DNA from: Paenibacillus ginsengihumi DSM 21568
GTDB lineage: Bacteria > Bacillota > Bacilli > Paenibacillales > NBRC-103111
Length of the DNA: 64,000 nt
NCBI RefSeq assembly: GCF_000380965.1
Contig: NZ_KB905558.1
Coordinates: 54,305-118,304, forward strand
Direction of reading: 5' to 3'
The notes below the pieces were generated by a model. It saw nothing but the letters and a program-made list of their open reading frames with translations. It did not search any database and was not told the DNA's origin. Both the position numbers and the translations under genes were made by a program. Below are positions 24,403-32,835 of the stretch, one piece after another; within the stretch, counting starts at the first letter, position 1; every line of letters starts with the position of its first letter.

Positions 24403-24411
24403 ATTATAACA
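24403..24411 (-). promoter_or_regulatory. Extended -10 promoter of tatA copy 2
   Basis: Minus-strand TGTTATAAT is a perfect extended -10; no good -35 is visible. Confidence 0.6.
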
Positions 24412-24446
24412 GCAAGTCCAATGAAAGAAAACTATCGACCGCTTTT

Positions 24447-25121
24447 TTACCAATCGGGCAAAGCCGCGGGGGGCTGGCCGATGGATAGCCGAACCTTGTC
24501 CCACTGCCACTTGGCCAGCGCCAGCGTCTCCCTACCCCGATGCCAGAACATGGCTAAAACTTGAGAATCGACAGGACTTGCGGCAGGCTCCTCGAAGCCG
24601 AGGAAACCGGCAATGTCCAGCGCCCTGACCGCGTGATACCGGTGCGTGATGATGACGGCCGTGCTCAGACCGTTCTGCTCCATAATCCCGCGGCTGAACA
24701 GCATGTTCTCGTAGGTGTTGGTCGCATCGTTTTCCAGCAAAATATCGTTCTCGGGAATGCCCCGGTCCATCAAATAATTGCGCATGCCTTCCGCTTCGGT
24801 CAGCCTCGCTCCCGCATAATCGTAGCCTCCGGAGACGACGATTTTGCGGATCGTGCCCGATGCGTACAGCTCGGCGGCGCGGTCCAGCCTCTCCCGCAAG
24901 GCGGGGCTCGGCTCGTCCTGCCACAGCGCGGCGCCGAGCACGATGCCCGCATCGCGGGGCGTGAGCGGCCGGTCGGGCAGCCAAATCATCCGCGACTGCA
25001 CGAATAGCGTCCACGCGATCAGCGCGACGAGCGCGAACAGCAAGCCGCGAAGCAGAAAACGAAAGGGGCGGAAGAAGCGGCGCGATCCCGGACGCGCCCA
25101 ACGGATGCCGCGCGCCGTCAT
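24447..25121 (-). CDS. YdcF-like DUF218 membrane protein
   Basis: A 224-residue protein. A basic N terminus and one membrane segment (about 22-42) precede a DUF218 domain with DAGIVLGAALW, VVSGGYDYAGARLTEAEGM and the LLENDATNTYENMLFS and THRYHAVRA segments. DUF218 proteins (SanA, YdcF, ElyC) act at the envelope; some bind S-adenosylmethionine. ATG 25121 follows AAGGAG and overlaps the upstream VOC fragment by 4 bases. It is the last gene of the overlapping four-gene unit. Confidence 0.85.
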   Translation of the reverse strand: MTARGIRWARPGSRRFFRPFRFLLRGLLFALVALIAWTLFVQSRMIWLPDRPLTPRDAGIVLGAALWQDEPSPALRERLDRAAELYASGTIRKIVVSGGYDYAGARLTEAEGMRNYLMDRGIPENDILLENDATNTYENMLFSRGIMEQNGLSTAVIITHRYHAVRALDIAGFLGFEEPAASPVDSQVLAMFWHRGRETLALAKWQWDKVRLSIGQPPAALPDW

Positions 25122-25327
25122 GCCCGCTCCTTCATCCGCCCGGCTAAAGTGCCGGTGAAGCGCTCCGGCTCCGTGGCGTCGGGGGCGGGAAATTGGTCGC
25201 TGCACAAATAAACGTCTTTCCGTTCCCGCTGGACGGGATGCATTCCCGGAACGCCGCAGCCAAACGACTTTGGCCGTTCCAAATCCGACACGCGAATCGT
25301 CGCATGGTTGAAGCCCTGTATGTTCAT
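25118..25327 (-). pseudogene. Truncated VOC (glyoxalase-fold) protein
   Basis: A 69-residue ORF. Its first ~42 residues ([37 protein letters not shown]) match the first beta-alpha-beta module of VOC-family proteins such as glyoxalase/FosB-like enzymes. The rest is unrelated and the family length is about 130. The catalytic C-terminal module is gone. It still has GAGAGG and is coupled on both sides (TAATG with the esterase, ATGA with ydcF), so translation was kept although the domain was lost. It may act only to couple translation. Confidence 0.65.
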
Positions 25328-26028
25328 TAGGTCAGCCTCTCACCGTCCATCTTGTATATGTAGGCTTCGTCGCACAAAAATTGTTCTACCGCATGAAACA
25401 TCTCGCCCGCTTCCGATTCGTGGCAAATCATATGGCCCGATTGCGGAAACCAAACGAGCCGTTTGTCGCCCTTCAGCTGCCTATAAATATAATTTGCGCT
25501 GCGGGGATGGATAATGTGGTCGCGCTGGCTCTGCACGACCAGCGTCGGCACGGCCACCCGGGGCAGCTCCTCGCGCCGCACATGCCTGGCGAGCTTCAGG
25601 AACTGCACCGCCGCCGGCAGCGGCGTCCGCGTCATTTTGTTCCACTGCCTGCGATCCCCGGCCCGCATGCGCCGCAGCGCATCCTTGACGAACAGGCGGG
25701 GGCTGGCATAAATGGCCGCGGCATTGAGCAGCACGAGCCGGCGGACAGGAAAGCGGTTCGCCAAATAGGCCGAGATGAGCCCGCCCATCGAGAAGCCGAC
25801 CAGATCGAAGCCGCCGCCCGCGCGCAATAGCCTGTAAGCTTCCCCGGCGGCGGCATCCAGCCAATCGTGCCACGTCACCTGGCCGAGGCCAAGCAGCTCC
25901 TTGTCGTGGCCGGGCAGCTCCGGCACGCGGCATTCGTATCCGATGCGGCTGAGGTGCTCCGCAAGCGGCATCACTTCGTAAGGCCCGCCCGTAAAGCCGT
26001 GCAGGAGCAGGCATCGTGCTCCGCTCAT
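25327..26028 (-). CDS. Alpha/beta hydrolase, carboxylesterase Est30-like
   Basis: A 233-residue serine hydrolase. The nucleophile elbow is GFSMGG (Ser80), with Asp170 in QSQRDHIIH and His199 in PQSGHM completing the triad. The N-terminal [19 protein letters not shown] resembles the Geobacillus Est30 esterase group. A small cap is likely near residues 105-145. ATG 26028 follows GAGGTGG, and overlaps the preceding gene by 4 bases and the following one by 1. The natural ester substrate is unknown. Confidence 0.88.
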   Translation of the reverse strand: MSGARCLLLHGFTGGPYEVMPLAEHLSRIGYECRVPELPGHDKELLGLGQVTWHDWLDAAAGEAYRLLRAGGGFDLVGFSMGGLISAYLANRFPVRRLVLLNAAAIYASPRLFVKDALRRMRAGDRRQWNKMTRTPLPAAVQFLKLARHVRREELPRVAVPTLVVQSQRDHIIHPRSANYIYRQLKGDKRLVWFPQSGHMICHESEAGEMFHAVEQFLCDEAYIYKMDGERLT

Positions 26029-26969
26029 TCCGCGACCACCTCTAAGGCGCAGTCATGCAACCGTTCCGCCATCGCGGCAATCTCATCGCCCCTTGCGAGC
26101 TTGCCCCGCCACGACTCGGGGATGGCCGATTCGCCGTAATAGGCGCCGGCGAGCTGCCCGTATATGGCCGCCGTCGTATCGGCGTCGTCCCCCAGATTCG
26201 CGGCGAGAAAGCAGCCTTCCTCGAAGCTGTCGCTTTGCTCGAAAGCCCAGAGCGCGGCTTCGAGCGAGCGAACGACGTAGCCGGTGCCGGCGATCTCCGG
26301 CGGCTGGCGGCGGCGGAAAGAGCCGGACGCCACCTCGTCGATTTCCGGCACGAGCGGATAGCGGTCCCAGAAGCCGGGCTCGGGCGAATAACGGGGCTTA
26401 AGCAGTTCCTCTTTGTCCGCGCCGGAGAGCGCTCCGACCAGGAGACCGCCGTAATAGCGGCAAGCGTCAACGGCGATAACCGAGCCGTGCGTCGTCAGCG
26501 AGCTGTCACCGGAGCGGACGATCGCTTCGCGGGGATGGCGGGCGTAGAACATCGGCACGGGAGCAAGCCGCATCAGCGAGCCGTTCCCCGAAGCGGAGCG
26601 GCGGATCGAGCCGCTGAACGGCTCGCCGGTCCGTTCGAACCGCTCCAAAGCGTCGCGCACGGTTCCGCCGATATCGAAGCACTCCCCGGTGCTGCTCCAA
26701 TATCCTTCCCTGTACCATCGCACATAACGGCGCATTTGGTCGAGCGGATGGAAGCCGCCGCATTCCGTCAAGCTTTCGGCAAGACACAGTGCCATGGACG
26801 TATCGTCGGTCCATTGCCCCGCCTCGAGATCGAACGGGCCGCCGCCCACCATGTCGGTCAGCGCCCCGAAGGTTCCCGGCGGCTTGAATTCCAGCGTCGT
26901 ACCCAGCGCATCCCCGGCCGCCAGTCCCAACAAGCAGCCGCGGTATCGTTCGATTGATTGTAGCGACAT
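26025..26969 (-). CDS. ADP-ribosylglycohydrolase (DraG/ARH-like)
   Basis: A 314-residue protein. The paired metal-binding motifs of the family are visible: [10 protein letters not shown] near the N terminus, [16 protein letters not shown] (about 52-67) and, near the C terminus, [22 protein letters not shown] (in two parts). These bind the two Mg ions that support hydrolysis of ADP-ribose bonds. ATG 26969 follows AGGGG. It heads a four-gene overlapping unit with an esterase, a VOC fragment and a DUF218 protein. No ADP-ribosyltransferase partner is in the window. Confidence 0.88.
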   Translation of the reverse strand: MSLQSIERYRGCLLGLAAGDALGTTLEFKPPGTFGALTDMVGGGPFDLEAGQWTDDTSMALCLAESLTECGGFHPLDQMRRYVRWYREGYWSSTGECFDIGGTVRDALERFERTGEPFSGSIRRSASGNGSLMRLAPVPMFYARHPREAIVRSGDSSLTTHGSVIAVDACRYYGGLLVGALSGADKEELLKPRYSPEPGFWDRYPLVPEIDEVASGSFRRRQPPEIAGTGYVVRSLEAALWAFEQSDSFEEGCFLAANLGDDADTTAAIYGQLAGAYYGESAIPESWRGKLARGDEIAAMAERLHDCALEVVAE

Positions 26970-27023
26970 ATGTACCCCTCCCCTTATGGACGACATAAAA
27001 GTGCCCGCGGTTGAATGGATTGC

Positions 27024-27050
27024 GAAAAAACAGCGTGGTATCCACGCTGT
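27024..27050 (-). terminator. Terminator after the cyclophilin gene
   Basis: Minus-strand ACAGCGTGG and CCACGCTG pair, followed by six T. Confidence 0.85.
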
Positions 27051-27061
27051 CTCCTCCCTGC

Positions 27062-27748
27062 CTATGACTCTGTAATTTCAACGGATTCGATCGTAACCGT
27101 CTCCGACGGCACGCTCATCTCGCCGCGGGGGTCCGGTCCGACCGGTGTCGCAGCGATGCTCTGCACCGTCTCCATGCCTTCGACGACTTTGCCGAAGATC
27201 GAGTAATCCGGGTAATCGTTCAGCCTTTTGCTGTCCTCGCCTGTACATATGAAAAACTGGCTGCCGTTCGTATTCGGTCCGGAATTGGCCATCGCCACGA
27301 TGCCCGGCTCATACTTATGACCGTTGTTCAGCTCATCCTCGAACTTGTAGCCCGGGCCGCCTCTGCCGGTGCCTGTCGGGTCGCCCGTCTGAATCATGAA
27401 CGACTGCATGATCCGGTGAAACTTGACATTGTCGTAAAATTTCTCTTTCGATAAAAACACGAAGTTGTTCACCGTCTTGGGCGCATCCTTGGCGAACAAT
27501 TCGATCTTGAACGTTCCCTTGGAGGTCTTGACGGTCGCATGGTACGTCTTGTTCGGATCAATGCTCATCGCCGGAGGCTCGGACCACGATTTCTGGACTT
27601 CCGCACCGGAGCCGGAACCGCTGCCGCCCGCCGCCGCGCCTTGTCCCCCCTGCCCGACCGGTTTCTGGCCGCAAGCCGTCAGCATGACGGCGCACAATGA
27701 TACCGTGAAGATCCATTTTGCCGCTTTCCATCCATTCGTTCGTTTCAC
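27062..27748 (-). CDS. Cyclophilin-type peptidyl-prolyl isomerase lipoprotein
   Basis: A 228-residue protein. The signal peptide ends in the lipobox LTAC (Cys26), followed by a Gly/Ser linker (about 30-50). The cyclophilin domain covers about 65-225, with [35 protein letters not shown] and [14 protein letters not shown]. As a lipoprotein it should act outside the membrane on folding of secreted proteins. The start is GTG 27748, with GGAG about 13 bases away. Promoter and terminator frame it as a single gene next to PBP1A. Confidence 0.9.
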   Translation of the reverse strand: MKRTNGWKAAKWIFTVSLCAVMLTACGQKPVGQGGQGAAAGGSGSGSGAEVQKSWSEPPAMSIDPNKTYHATVKTSKGTFKIELFAKDAPKTVNNFVFLSKEKFYDNVKFHRIMQSFMIQTGDPTGTGRGGPGYKFEDELNNGHKYEPGIVAMANSGPNTNGSQFFICTGEDSKRLNDYPDYSIFGKVVEGMETVQSIAATPVGPDPRGEMSVPSETVTIESVEITES

Positions 27749-27813
27749 TGCTTCGTCTCAACTCCATCTATTCATACTGATCCCTGTTATTCGGGGTGCG
27801 ATCCCCCTTCCAC

Positions 27814-27822
27814 ATTATACCA
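27814..27822 (-). promoter_or_regulatory. Extended -10 promoter of the cyclophilin gene
   Basis: Minus-strand TGGTATAAT, about 60 bases before the GTG start; the -35 is weak. Confidence 0.6.
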
Positions 27823-27894
27823 CCCGAACATTCAAAAAATGAAATGTCCCTCCGAAAAAAGCCGTTTCGACGCTGCTGGCCGGCAGCCAACAGT

Positions 27895-30708
27895 TTAATT
27901 GGCCCCGTCATCGGCCGGAAGATCGCCGCCGGGCGATTCGTCTGCGGCGTCTCCGCCAGAAGCCGCGCCTCCAGGCGCAGCCGTGCCGGCGCCGGCTCCT
28001 GATCTGCCTCCGTTCGTCTCGCTGGTCCCGGTTCTGCCGCCGCTCGTGCCGCCGGCGCCAGAGGAGCCGCCGGGACGAACCGAACCTTGAACCCCGCCGC
28101 CGTTCGTCCCCGTGCCGCTGCCTGTATGGCCGTCGCTTATATCGCCGGAGCCGGAGGAACCGCCAGGACGGCCCGAACCTTGACCGCCGCTGCCGTTCGT
28201 CCTTGTACCGCTGTCCGTATCGCCGTGATCCGTGCCGACGCCGTCCGTGTCGCCGGAGCCGGCCTGCCTGCCGGGACGGTCATTCCGGTCTCCCTCGGAG
28301 CCATCCTCGCCGCCCGTCCCCCGGTCTTCCCCGTCGTCCGGCCGATCGGAATCCGCTTCGCCGTCCCCGTCTTCTCCGTCGCCCGGCTGCAGCGGATCGA
28401 GCGGGTCAAGCGGGTTTTGCTGTTCGTCTTCCGCAGCCGGAATCTCTACCGACGCCGTGTTCGAGCGCTGCCCCGCCAAGCCGTTGTTCGGATTGACCGG
28501 GACGACCGCATAATCGTATGTCTGGCCAGGCATGACGGATATATCCCTGGCTTCATTCGTCGTCGTCGACAGCAGCGGCTCGGACGGGAATTCCGCCGCT
28601 CCGCCGTCCTTGCGATACAGCTGATACGTGATATTGTGGCCGACAGAGCTCCACGCCAGGCGGACGGAGCGATCCGTATATTCCGCCTTCAGATCGGAAA
28701 TCCCCTTCGGCGGAGCCGTCACATCCGGCACGCCTTTCGGGCGCTCGAACTGAGTCACCGGTTTGCCTGCCAGCGATTTCTGCATCACTTCCTTGAAGAT
28801 AGCCGCCGGCGCGCCGCTTGACATATTGACGTAATGCTTGGCGTCCGGCTTCTCGAAGCCCATCCATACCGCCGCGGTCCACTCCGGCGTGTAGCCGACG
28901 AACCACAGATCGCGGTTGTATTTCTCCAGCCCCTTGATCGTCTCCTGCGTCGAGCCCGTCTTGCCGGCCACCGGCCGCTCGAAGCGGGCCTTGGCACCGG
29001 TGCCCCCCGGCTCTACGACCGAGCGCATGAGCTGAGTCATGTACCAGGCGGTCTTCGGGCTCATCGCCTCCGGCTGCTCCGGCGGCTTGTAGGTGTGCAC
29101 CGTGGCCCCGGAGGAGTCGACGATTTTGGTGATCGCATGCGCGGTCTGCATCTTGCCATTGTTCGGAAAGGCCGTGTAAGCCTGGGCCATCTGCAGCGGC
29201 GTTACGCCTTTGGTCAGGCCGCCGAGCGCGATCGCCAGGTTGTTGTCGTTCGGATCGAGCTCGATGCCGAGCTTGCCGACGAACGACTTGGCTGTGCCGA
29301 GACCGATTTCGTTCAGCAAATACACAGCCGGTGCGTTGATCGACTTGCGCACCGCCTCCATCATCGTCACCTGGCCGCGATAGACGCCGTCGTAGTTGCG
29401 CGGGCTGTAGCCGTTGTAAGTGCGCCTTTCGTCAGGCAGCATGCTGTACGGATTCAGGTTGTTCTTCTCGATGGCCGGTGCGTAAGCGATCAGCGGCTTG
29501 AAGGCGGAGCCCGGCTGGCGCGCCGCGCGCGGATCGGCCGCGCGGTTCAGCCCGCGGACGACGTAATCCCGGCCGCCGATCATCGCCACGATGCCGCCGT
29601 CCTCGTTGTTCAGGATGACCATGCTGCTCTGCATTTTTTGCTCGGGGCCGTCCTTCTGGAAAAAGTTATCGTTCTTATAGGTTTCTTCCAATATTTTTTG
29701 CGCGTTCAAATCGATCGTCGTGTAAATCTGGTAGCCTTTGCGCAGCAGATCGTCCTCTTCCAGCCCGTACCTCTCCTGCGCTTCCCTCAGCACATAATCG
29801 ATGTACGTCTGGTTCCGGCCTTTATCGGCCTTCTCCGTCTTGGGCGGTGCCACATACTCGACGGCGGCGGCAGCAGCCCGCTGCTCCTCGGTGATATATC
29901 CCTGATCGGCCATGAGCCGGAGCACGACGCCGCGCCGCTCTAGCGACAATTCCGGGTTATTGATCGGGTTGTAGCGGTTCGGCGCCTTCGGCATCGCCGC
30001 CAGCGTAGCCATCTGCCAAAGCTCCAGCCTGTTCAGGTCGGGCTGATTGAAATATACCTTCGAGGCTGCCTTGATGCCGTAAGCCCCGTTGCCGAAGTAG
30101 ATCCGGTTCAAGTACAGCTCCAAAATTTCCTCCTTCGACAACTGATCCTCCAGCGCAACGGCGATGGACATTTCCGTCGCCTTGCGGAAGAACGTTTTAT
30201 CCGCGTTGAGGAACAAGTTTTTGGCCAGCTGCTGGGTGATCGTGCTGCCGCCCTCCACCATTTTGCGAGCGATGATATCTTTGACCAGCGCCCGCCCGAT
30301 GCCGAGCAGGTCGATGCCCTGATGCTCGTTGAACCGCTTGTCCTCGGTCGCGATGAAGGCGTTCTTCAGCAGCTGCGGAATTTCTTCAGACTCGACGTTT
30401 TCCCGGACGGCGTCTGCGTACAGCATGCCGACTTCGTTGCCCGCGGCGTCATAAATATGCGTGACCTCGTCCAGATCGAGCTTGTTCATATTTTGCTGCA
30501 AAATCATATTCCCGTTAATAATGACAAAAATATAGACGCCCATGGCGCAAATCGCGGCCAGGACCGCAGCGACGAACGCCCAGCCGAAGACGGCCATCGC
30601 CGTTAATTTTTTTCGCTTCTTCCTGTTCTTCTTCTGTCCGCCTTTTACCGCTTTGCCGGCTGCAGGTTTGCGCGACGCTCCCTGAGTCTTGCTGGTTCTC
30701 TCCGCCAT
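27895..30708 (-). CDS. Class A penicillin-binding protein PBP1A
   Basis: A 937-residue bifunctional peptidoglycan synthase. Basic cytoplasmic N terminus (1-35), one membrane segment (about 38-64), GT51 glycosyltransferase with catalytic Glu122 in TEDKRFNEH, then transpeptidase with SAFK (Ser401), SIN (456-458) and KTG (583-585). A fibronectin III-like domain follows (about 680-770). The last ~165 residues are a Gly/Ser/Asp/Thr-rich tail with imperfect repeats around GSGRPGGSSGSG and GTGTNGG. Such tails occur in Bacillus PBP1 but this one is long. ATG 30708 follows GGGAG. Confidence 0.93.
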   Translation of the reverse strand: MAERTSKTQGASRKPAAGKAVKGGQKKNRKKRKKLTAMAVFGWAFVAAVLAAICAMGVYIFVIINGNMILQQNMNKLDLDEVTHIYDAAGNEVGMLYADAVRENVESEEIPQLLKNAFIATEDKRFNEHQGIDLLGIGRALVKDIIARKMVEGGSTITQQLAKNLFLNADKTFFRKATEMSIAVALEDQLSKEEILELYLNRIYFGNGAYGIKAASKVYFNQPDLNRLELWQMATLAAMPKAPNRYNPINNPELSLERRGVVLRLMADQGYITEEQRAAAAAVEYVAPPKTEKADKGRNQTYIDYVLREAQERYGLEEDDLLRKGYQIYTTIDLNAQKILEETYKNDNFFQKDGPEQKMQSSMVILNNEDGGIVAMIGGRDYVVRGLNRAADPRAARQPGSAFKPLIAYAPAIEKNNLNPYSMLPDERRTYNGYSPRNYDGVYRGQVTMMEAVRKSINAPAVYLLNEIGLGTAKSFVGKLGIELDPNDNNLAIALGGLTKGVTPLQMAQAYTAFPNNGKMQTAHAITKIVDSSGATVHTYKPPEQPEAMSPKTAWYMTQLMRSVVEPGGTGAKARFERPVAGKTGSTQETIKGLEKYNRDLWFVGYTPEWTAAVWMGFEKPDAKHYVNMSSGAPAAIFKEVMQKSLAGKPVTQFERPKGVPDVTAPPKGISDLKAEYTDRSVRLAWSSVGHNITYQLYRKDGGAAEFPSEPLLSTTTNEARDISVMPGQTYDYAVVPVNPNNGLAGQRSNTASVEIPAAEDEQQNPLDPLDPLQPGDGEDGDGEADSDRPDDGEDRGTGGEDGSEGDRNDRPGRQAGSGDTDGVGTDHGDTDSGTRTNGSGGQGSGRPGGSSGSGDISDGHTGSGTGTNGGGVQGSVRPGGSSGAGGTSGGRTGTSETNGGRSGAGAGTAAPGGAASGGDAADESPGGDLPADDGAN

Positions 30709-30760
30709 GCCACCGACTCCCTTCCCTATCTAGTCTCGGGTGCTGCTCGATGTTGCCTCT

Positions 30761-30796
30761 CAAACAAAGAGCAACCCTGACGAATCCGGGTTGCTC
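30761..30796 (-). terminator. Terminator after hfq
   Basis: Minus-strand GAGCAACCC and GGGTTGCTC form the stem, followed by TTTGTTTG. Confidence 0.85.
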
Positions 30797-30852
30797 CGAT
30801 CGATTATATTCGATTAGACGTAAAGGCAAATCGAAAGGTTGCTACCCGTCGC

Positions 30853-31092
30853 TTATTCTCCGCTTTCCTGCTGCTGCATCAAAGAGACCGGGCGCTGCGG
30901 CGTGAACGTGGAGATGGCGTGCTTGTACACCATCTGCTGGCGTCCATCGCTGTCAATGATGATCGTGAAATTATCGAAGGCGCGAATCACTCCGCGAAGC
31001 TGGAATCCGTTCGTCAAATAGACGGTGACCGGAATACTTTCCTTGCGCAATTGGTTCAAAAACGTATCCTGAATATTAATCGACTTGTTCAT
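30853..31092 (-). CDS. hfq: RNA chaperone Hfq
   Basis: A 79-residue Sm-like protein with Sm1 ([20 protein letters not shown]) and Sm2 (YKHAISTF) motifs. Hexameric Hfq binds U- and A-rich RNA; in Gram-positives its regulatory role is milder than in enterics. ATG 31092 follows GAGGGGG at 6 bases. It lies 20 bases downstream of miaA, the classical miaA-hfq arrangement, and is followed by a terminator. Confidence 0.95.
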   Translation of the reverse strand: MNKSINIQDTFLNQLRKESIPVTVYLTNGFQLRGVIRAFDNFTIIIDSDGRQQMVYKHAISTFTPQRPVSLMQQQESGE

Positions 31093-31112
31093 CGTGGTCC
31101 CCCTCATAATGG

Positions 31113-32060
31113 TTAACGATCCAATGTGAGCTTTCCTGCTATTATAGCATGAATCTCGGACAAATGGTCAGAAATTTTTTCCATATCGGTCACATCCACC
31201 CACTGTATGTCCTGCATATGTCTAAACCATGACAGCTGCCGTTTGGCAAACCGGCGGGTGTTCCGCTTGAGCAGCTCGACCGCTTCGTCGAGCGTGCAGC
31301 GTCCCTCGAGGAACAGGGCGATTTCCTTATAGCCCAGCCCCTGCATCGAGACGAGATCCTTGCCGTATCCCCGGTTCAGCAAGGAGCGAACCTCGTCGAC
31401 CAAGCCTTCTTCAATCATTTGGTCGATTCGCTTCTCAATACGGTTATATAGTAAAGCTCTATCCATTGTCAACCCGATGATACACAATTCGTAAGGAGTC
31501 TGTTTTTTTTGACCTTTGAGCTGCTCGCTGAGCCGTTCTCCGGTCAAATGGTGCACCTCCAGCGCCCGGATGACGCGGCGCAAATCGTTCGGATGCAGCT
31601 TCTCCGCCATCTCCGGATCGACCTCGCGGAGCCGCGCATGAAGCGCTTCGGCTCCCCGCGCTTCGGCGTAAGCCTGCATCTCGGCGCGAAAAGCTTCGTC
31701 CGAGCCGCCTTGGCCGAACTGAAACCTGTAGCAGACCGATTCGATGTACAAGCCGGTGCCGCCTACGATAAAAGGCAGCTTGCCGCGCCCGTTGATGTCG
31801 CGGATGAGCCCTTCGGTCCGCTGCTGAAATTCGGCCACGGAGAAGGGGTAATCGGGATCGTGGATATCGATCATATGATGCGGGACCCGGGCCCGCTCTT
31901 CCGTCGTCGCCTTGGCGGTGCCGATGTCCATCCCCCGGTACACCTGCATCGAGTCGCCGGAAATGATCTCGGCGTCATACCGCTCCGCCAGCGTCAGACT
32001 GAGCTTCGTTTTGCCCACCGCCGTCGGCCCGACGAGCACGAGCAGCTTCTCTTTCAGCAT
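31113..32060 (-). CDS. miaA: tRNA dimethylallyltransferase MiaA
   Basis: A 315-residue enzyme adding a dimethylallyl group to A37 of tRNAs that read UNN codons. Walker A is GPTAVGKT (11-18), followed by [18 protein letters not shown] and the VGGTGLYI motif. ATG 32060 follows GGAGTGATACG, and overlaps the 3' end of the upstream methyltransferase by 7 bases. It belongs to the mutS-S41-mutL-methyltransferase-miaA-hfq series. Confidence 0.95.
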   Translation of the reverse strand: MLKEKLLVLVGPTAVGKTKLSLTLAERYDAEIISGDSMQVYRGMDIGTAKATTEERARVPHHMIDIHDPDYPFSVAEFQQRTEGLIRDINGRGKLPFIVGGTGLYIESVCYRFQFGQGGSDEAFRAEMQAYAEARGAEALHARLREVDPEMAEKLHPNDLRRVIRALEVHHLTGERLSEQLKGQKKQTPYELCIIGLTMDRALLYNRIEKRIDQMIEEGLVDEVRSLLNRGYGKDLVSMQGLGYKEIALFLEGRCTLDEAVELLKRNTRRFAKRQLSWFRHMQDIQWVDVTDMEKISDHLSEIHAIIAGKLTLDR

Positions 32061-32833
32061 CGTATCACTCCGTATGCGATTTTGCTCGAGGAACGGTGAA
32101 TTTCCGCGAAGCCCAGCCTCGCGAATTCCCCGCTGTCCCGGTGCTCCTTCAGGATGACGGCGCGGCGGGCAGCGCGGCGGGCGGCGGCGATCGCCTGCTC
32201 GCTCAGCGCCCGGTCGTCGGCGAGCCCGCGGATGGCGCGAATGGAGGACGATTCGCGGATCGGCTTGCGGAACATCGGATCGAAGTATATGACATCCGCG
32301 CTGCCCGCCTCCAGCGCCTGCAAATAGGACAGGTGGTCGCAGCACAGCACCTCGATGCGGCGCATGGCCGCTTCCAGCCCGGGCACGTCCGATTCATAGG
32401 CTGCCAGCCCCTGCTGCAGCAGGTAGCAGGGCACCGCGGCGCTCTCCAGCGCCGTGATGCTCCCTTGCTCGCCAGCGGCATAGGCAAAGACGATCGCATC
32501 CGAGCCGAGCCCGGCCGTGCAATCGATAATGCGGTCGCCGGGGCGTATGCCGGCGAGCCGGACGAGCGGATCTTCCTCGCCGCTGCGCAACCTTTTGACG
32601 CGAATCAGCGACATGCTGGGATGAAAGAACAGCGGCGGCTGCGCTCCCCGGTGAAATTCGACCCGCCCCTTGGCAAACAGCAGAATATCCTCGTCTCCGT
32701 AACGCTCCCGAAGCTGCGCCAGCGTCATTCGGCCGCGGGGCGCAAAACGCGCGTCCGGTCCGAAATGCGCCGCTGCCGCAGCGGCTTTCCTTGACAGTAT
32801 GTCGTCCGGATCGAAGGACGTGGTGATCAACAA
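32054..32833 (-). CDS. Class I SAM-dependent methyltransferase (RsmJ-like)
   Basis: A 259-residue Rossmann-fold methyltransferase. The SAM-binding motif I is IIDCTAGLGSDA (about 102-113) and the motif IV-like segment is VIYFDPMF (about 186-193), as in the RsmJ/DUF548 group of 16S rRNA guanine-N2 methyltransferases. Whether it modifies rRNA here is not shown. The start is TTG 32833, 2 bases after the mutL stop, with AGGGTGATG upstream. This gene is inserted between mutL and miaA. Confidence 0.8.
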   Translation of the reverse strand: MLITTSFDPDDILSRKAAAAAAHFGPDARFAPRGRMTLAQLRERYGDEDILLFAKGRVEFHRGAQPPLFFHPSMSLIRVKRLRSGEEDPLVRLAGIRPGDRIIDCTAGLGSDAIVFAYAAGEQGSITALESAAVPCYLLQQGLAAYESDVPGLEAAMRRIEVLCCDHLSYLQALEAGSADVIYFDPMFRKPIRESSSIRAIRGLADDRALSEQAIAAARRAARRAVILKEHRDSGEFARLGFAEIHRSSSKIAYGVIRC

Positions 32834-32835
32834 GC

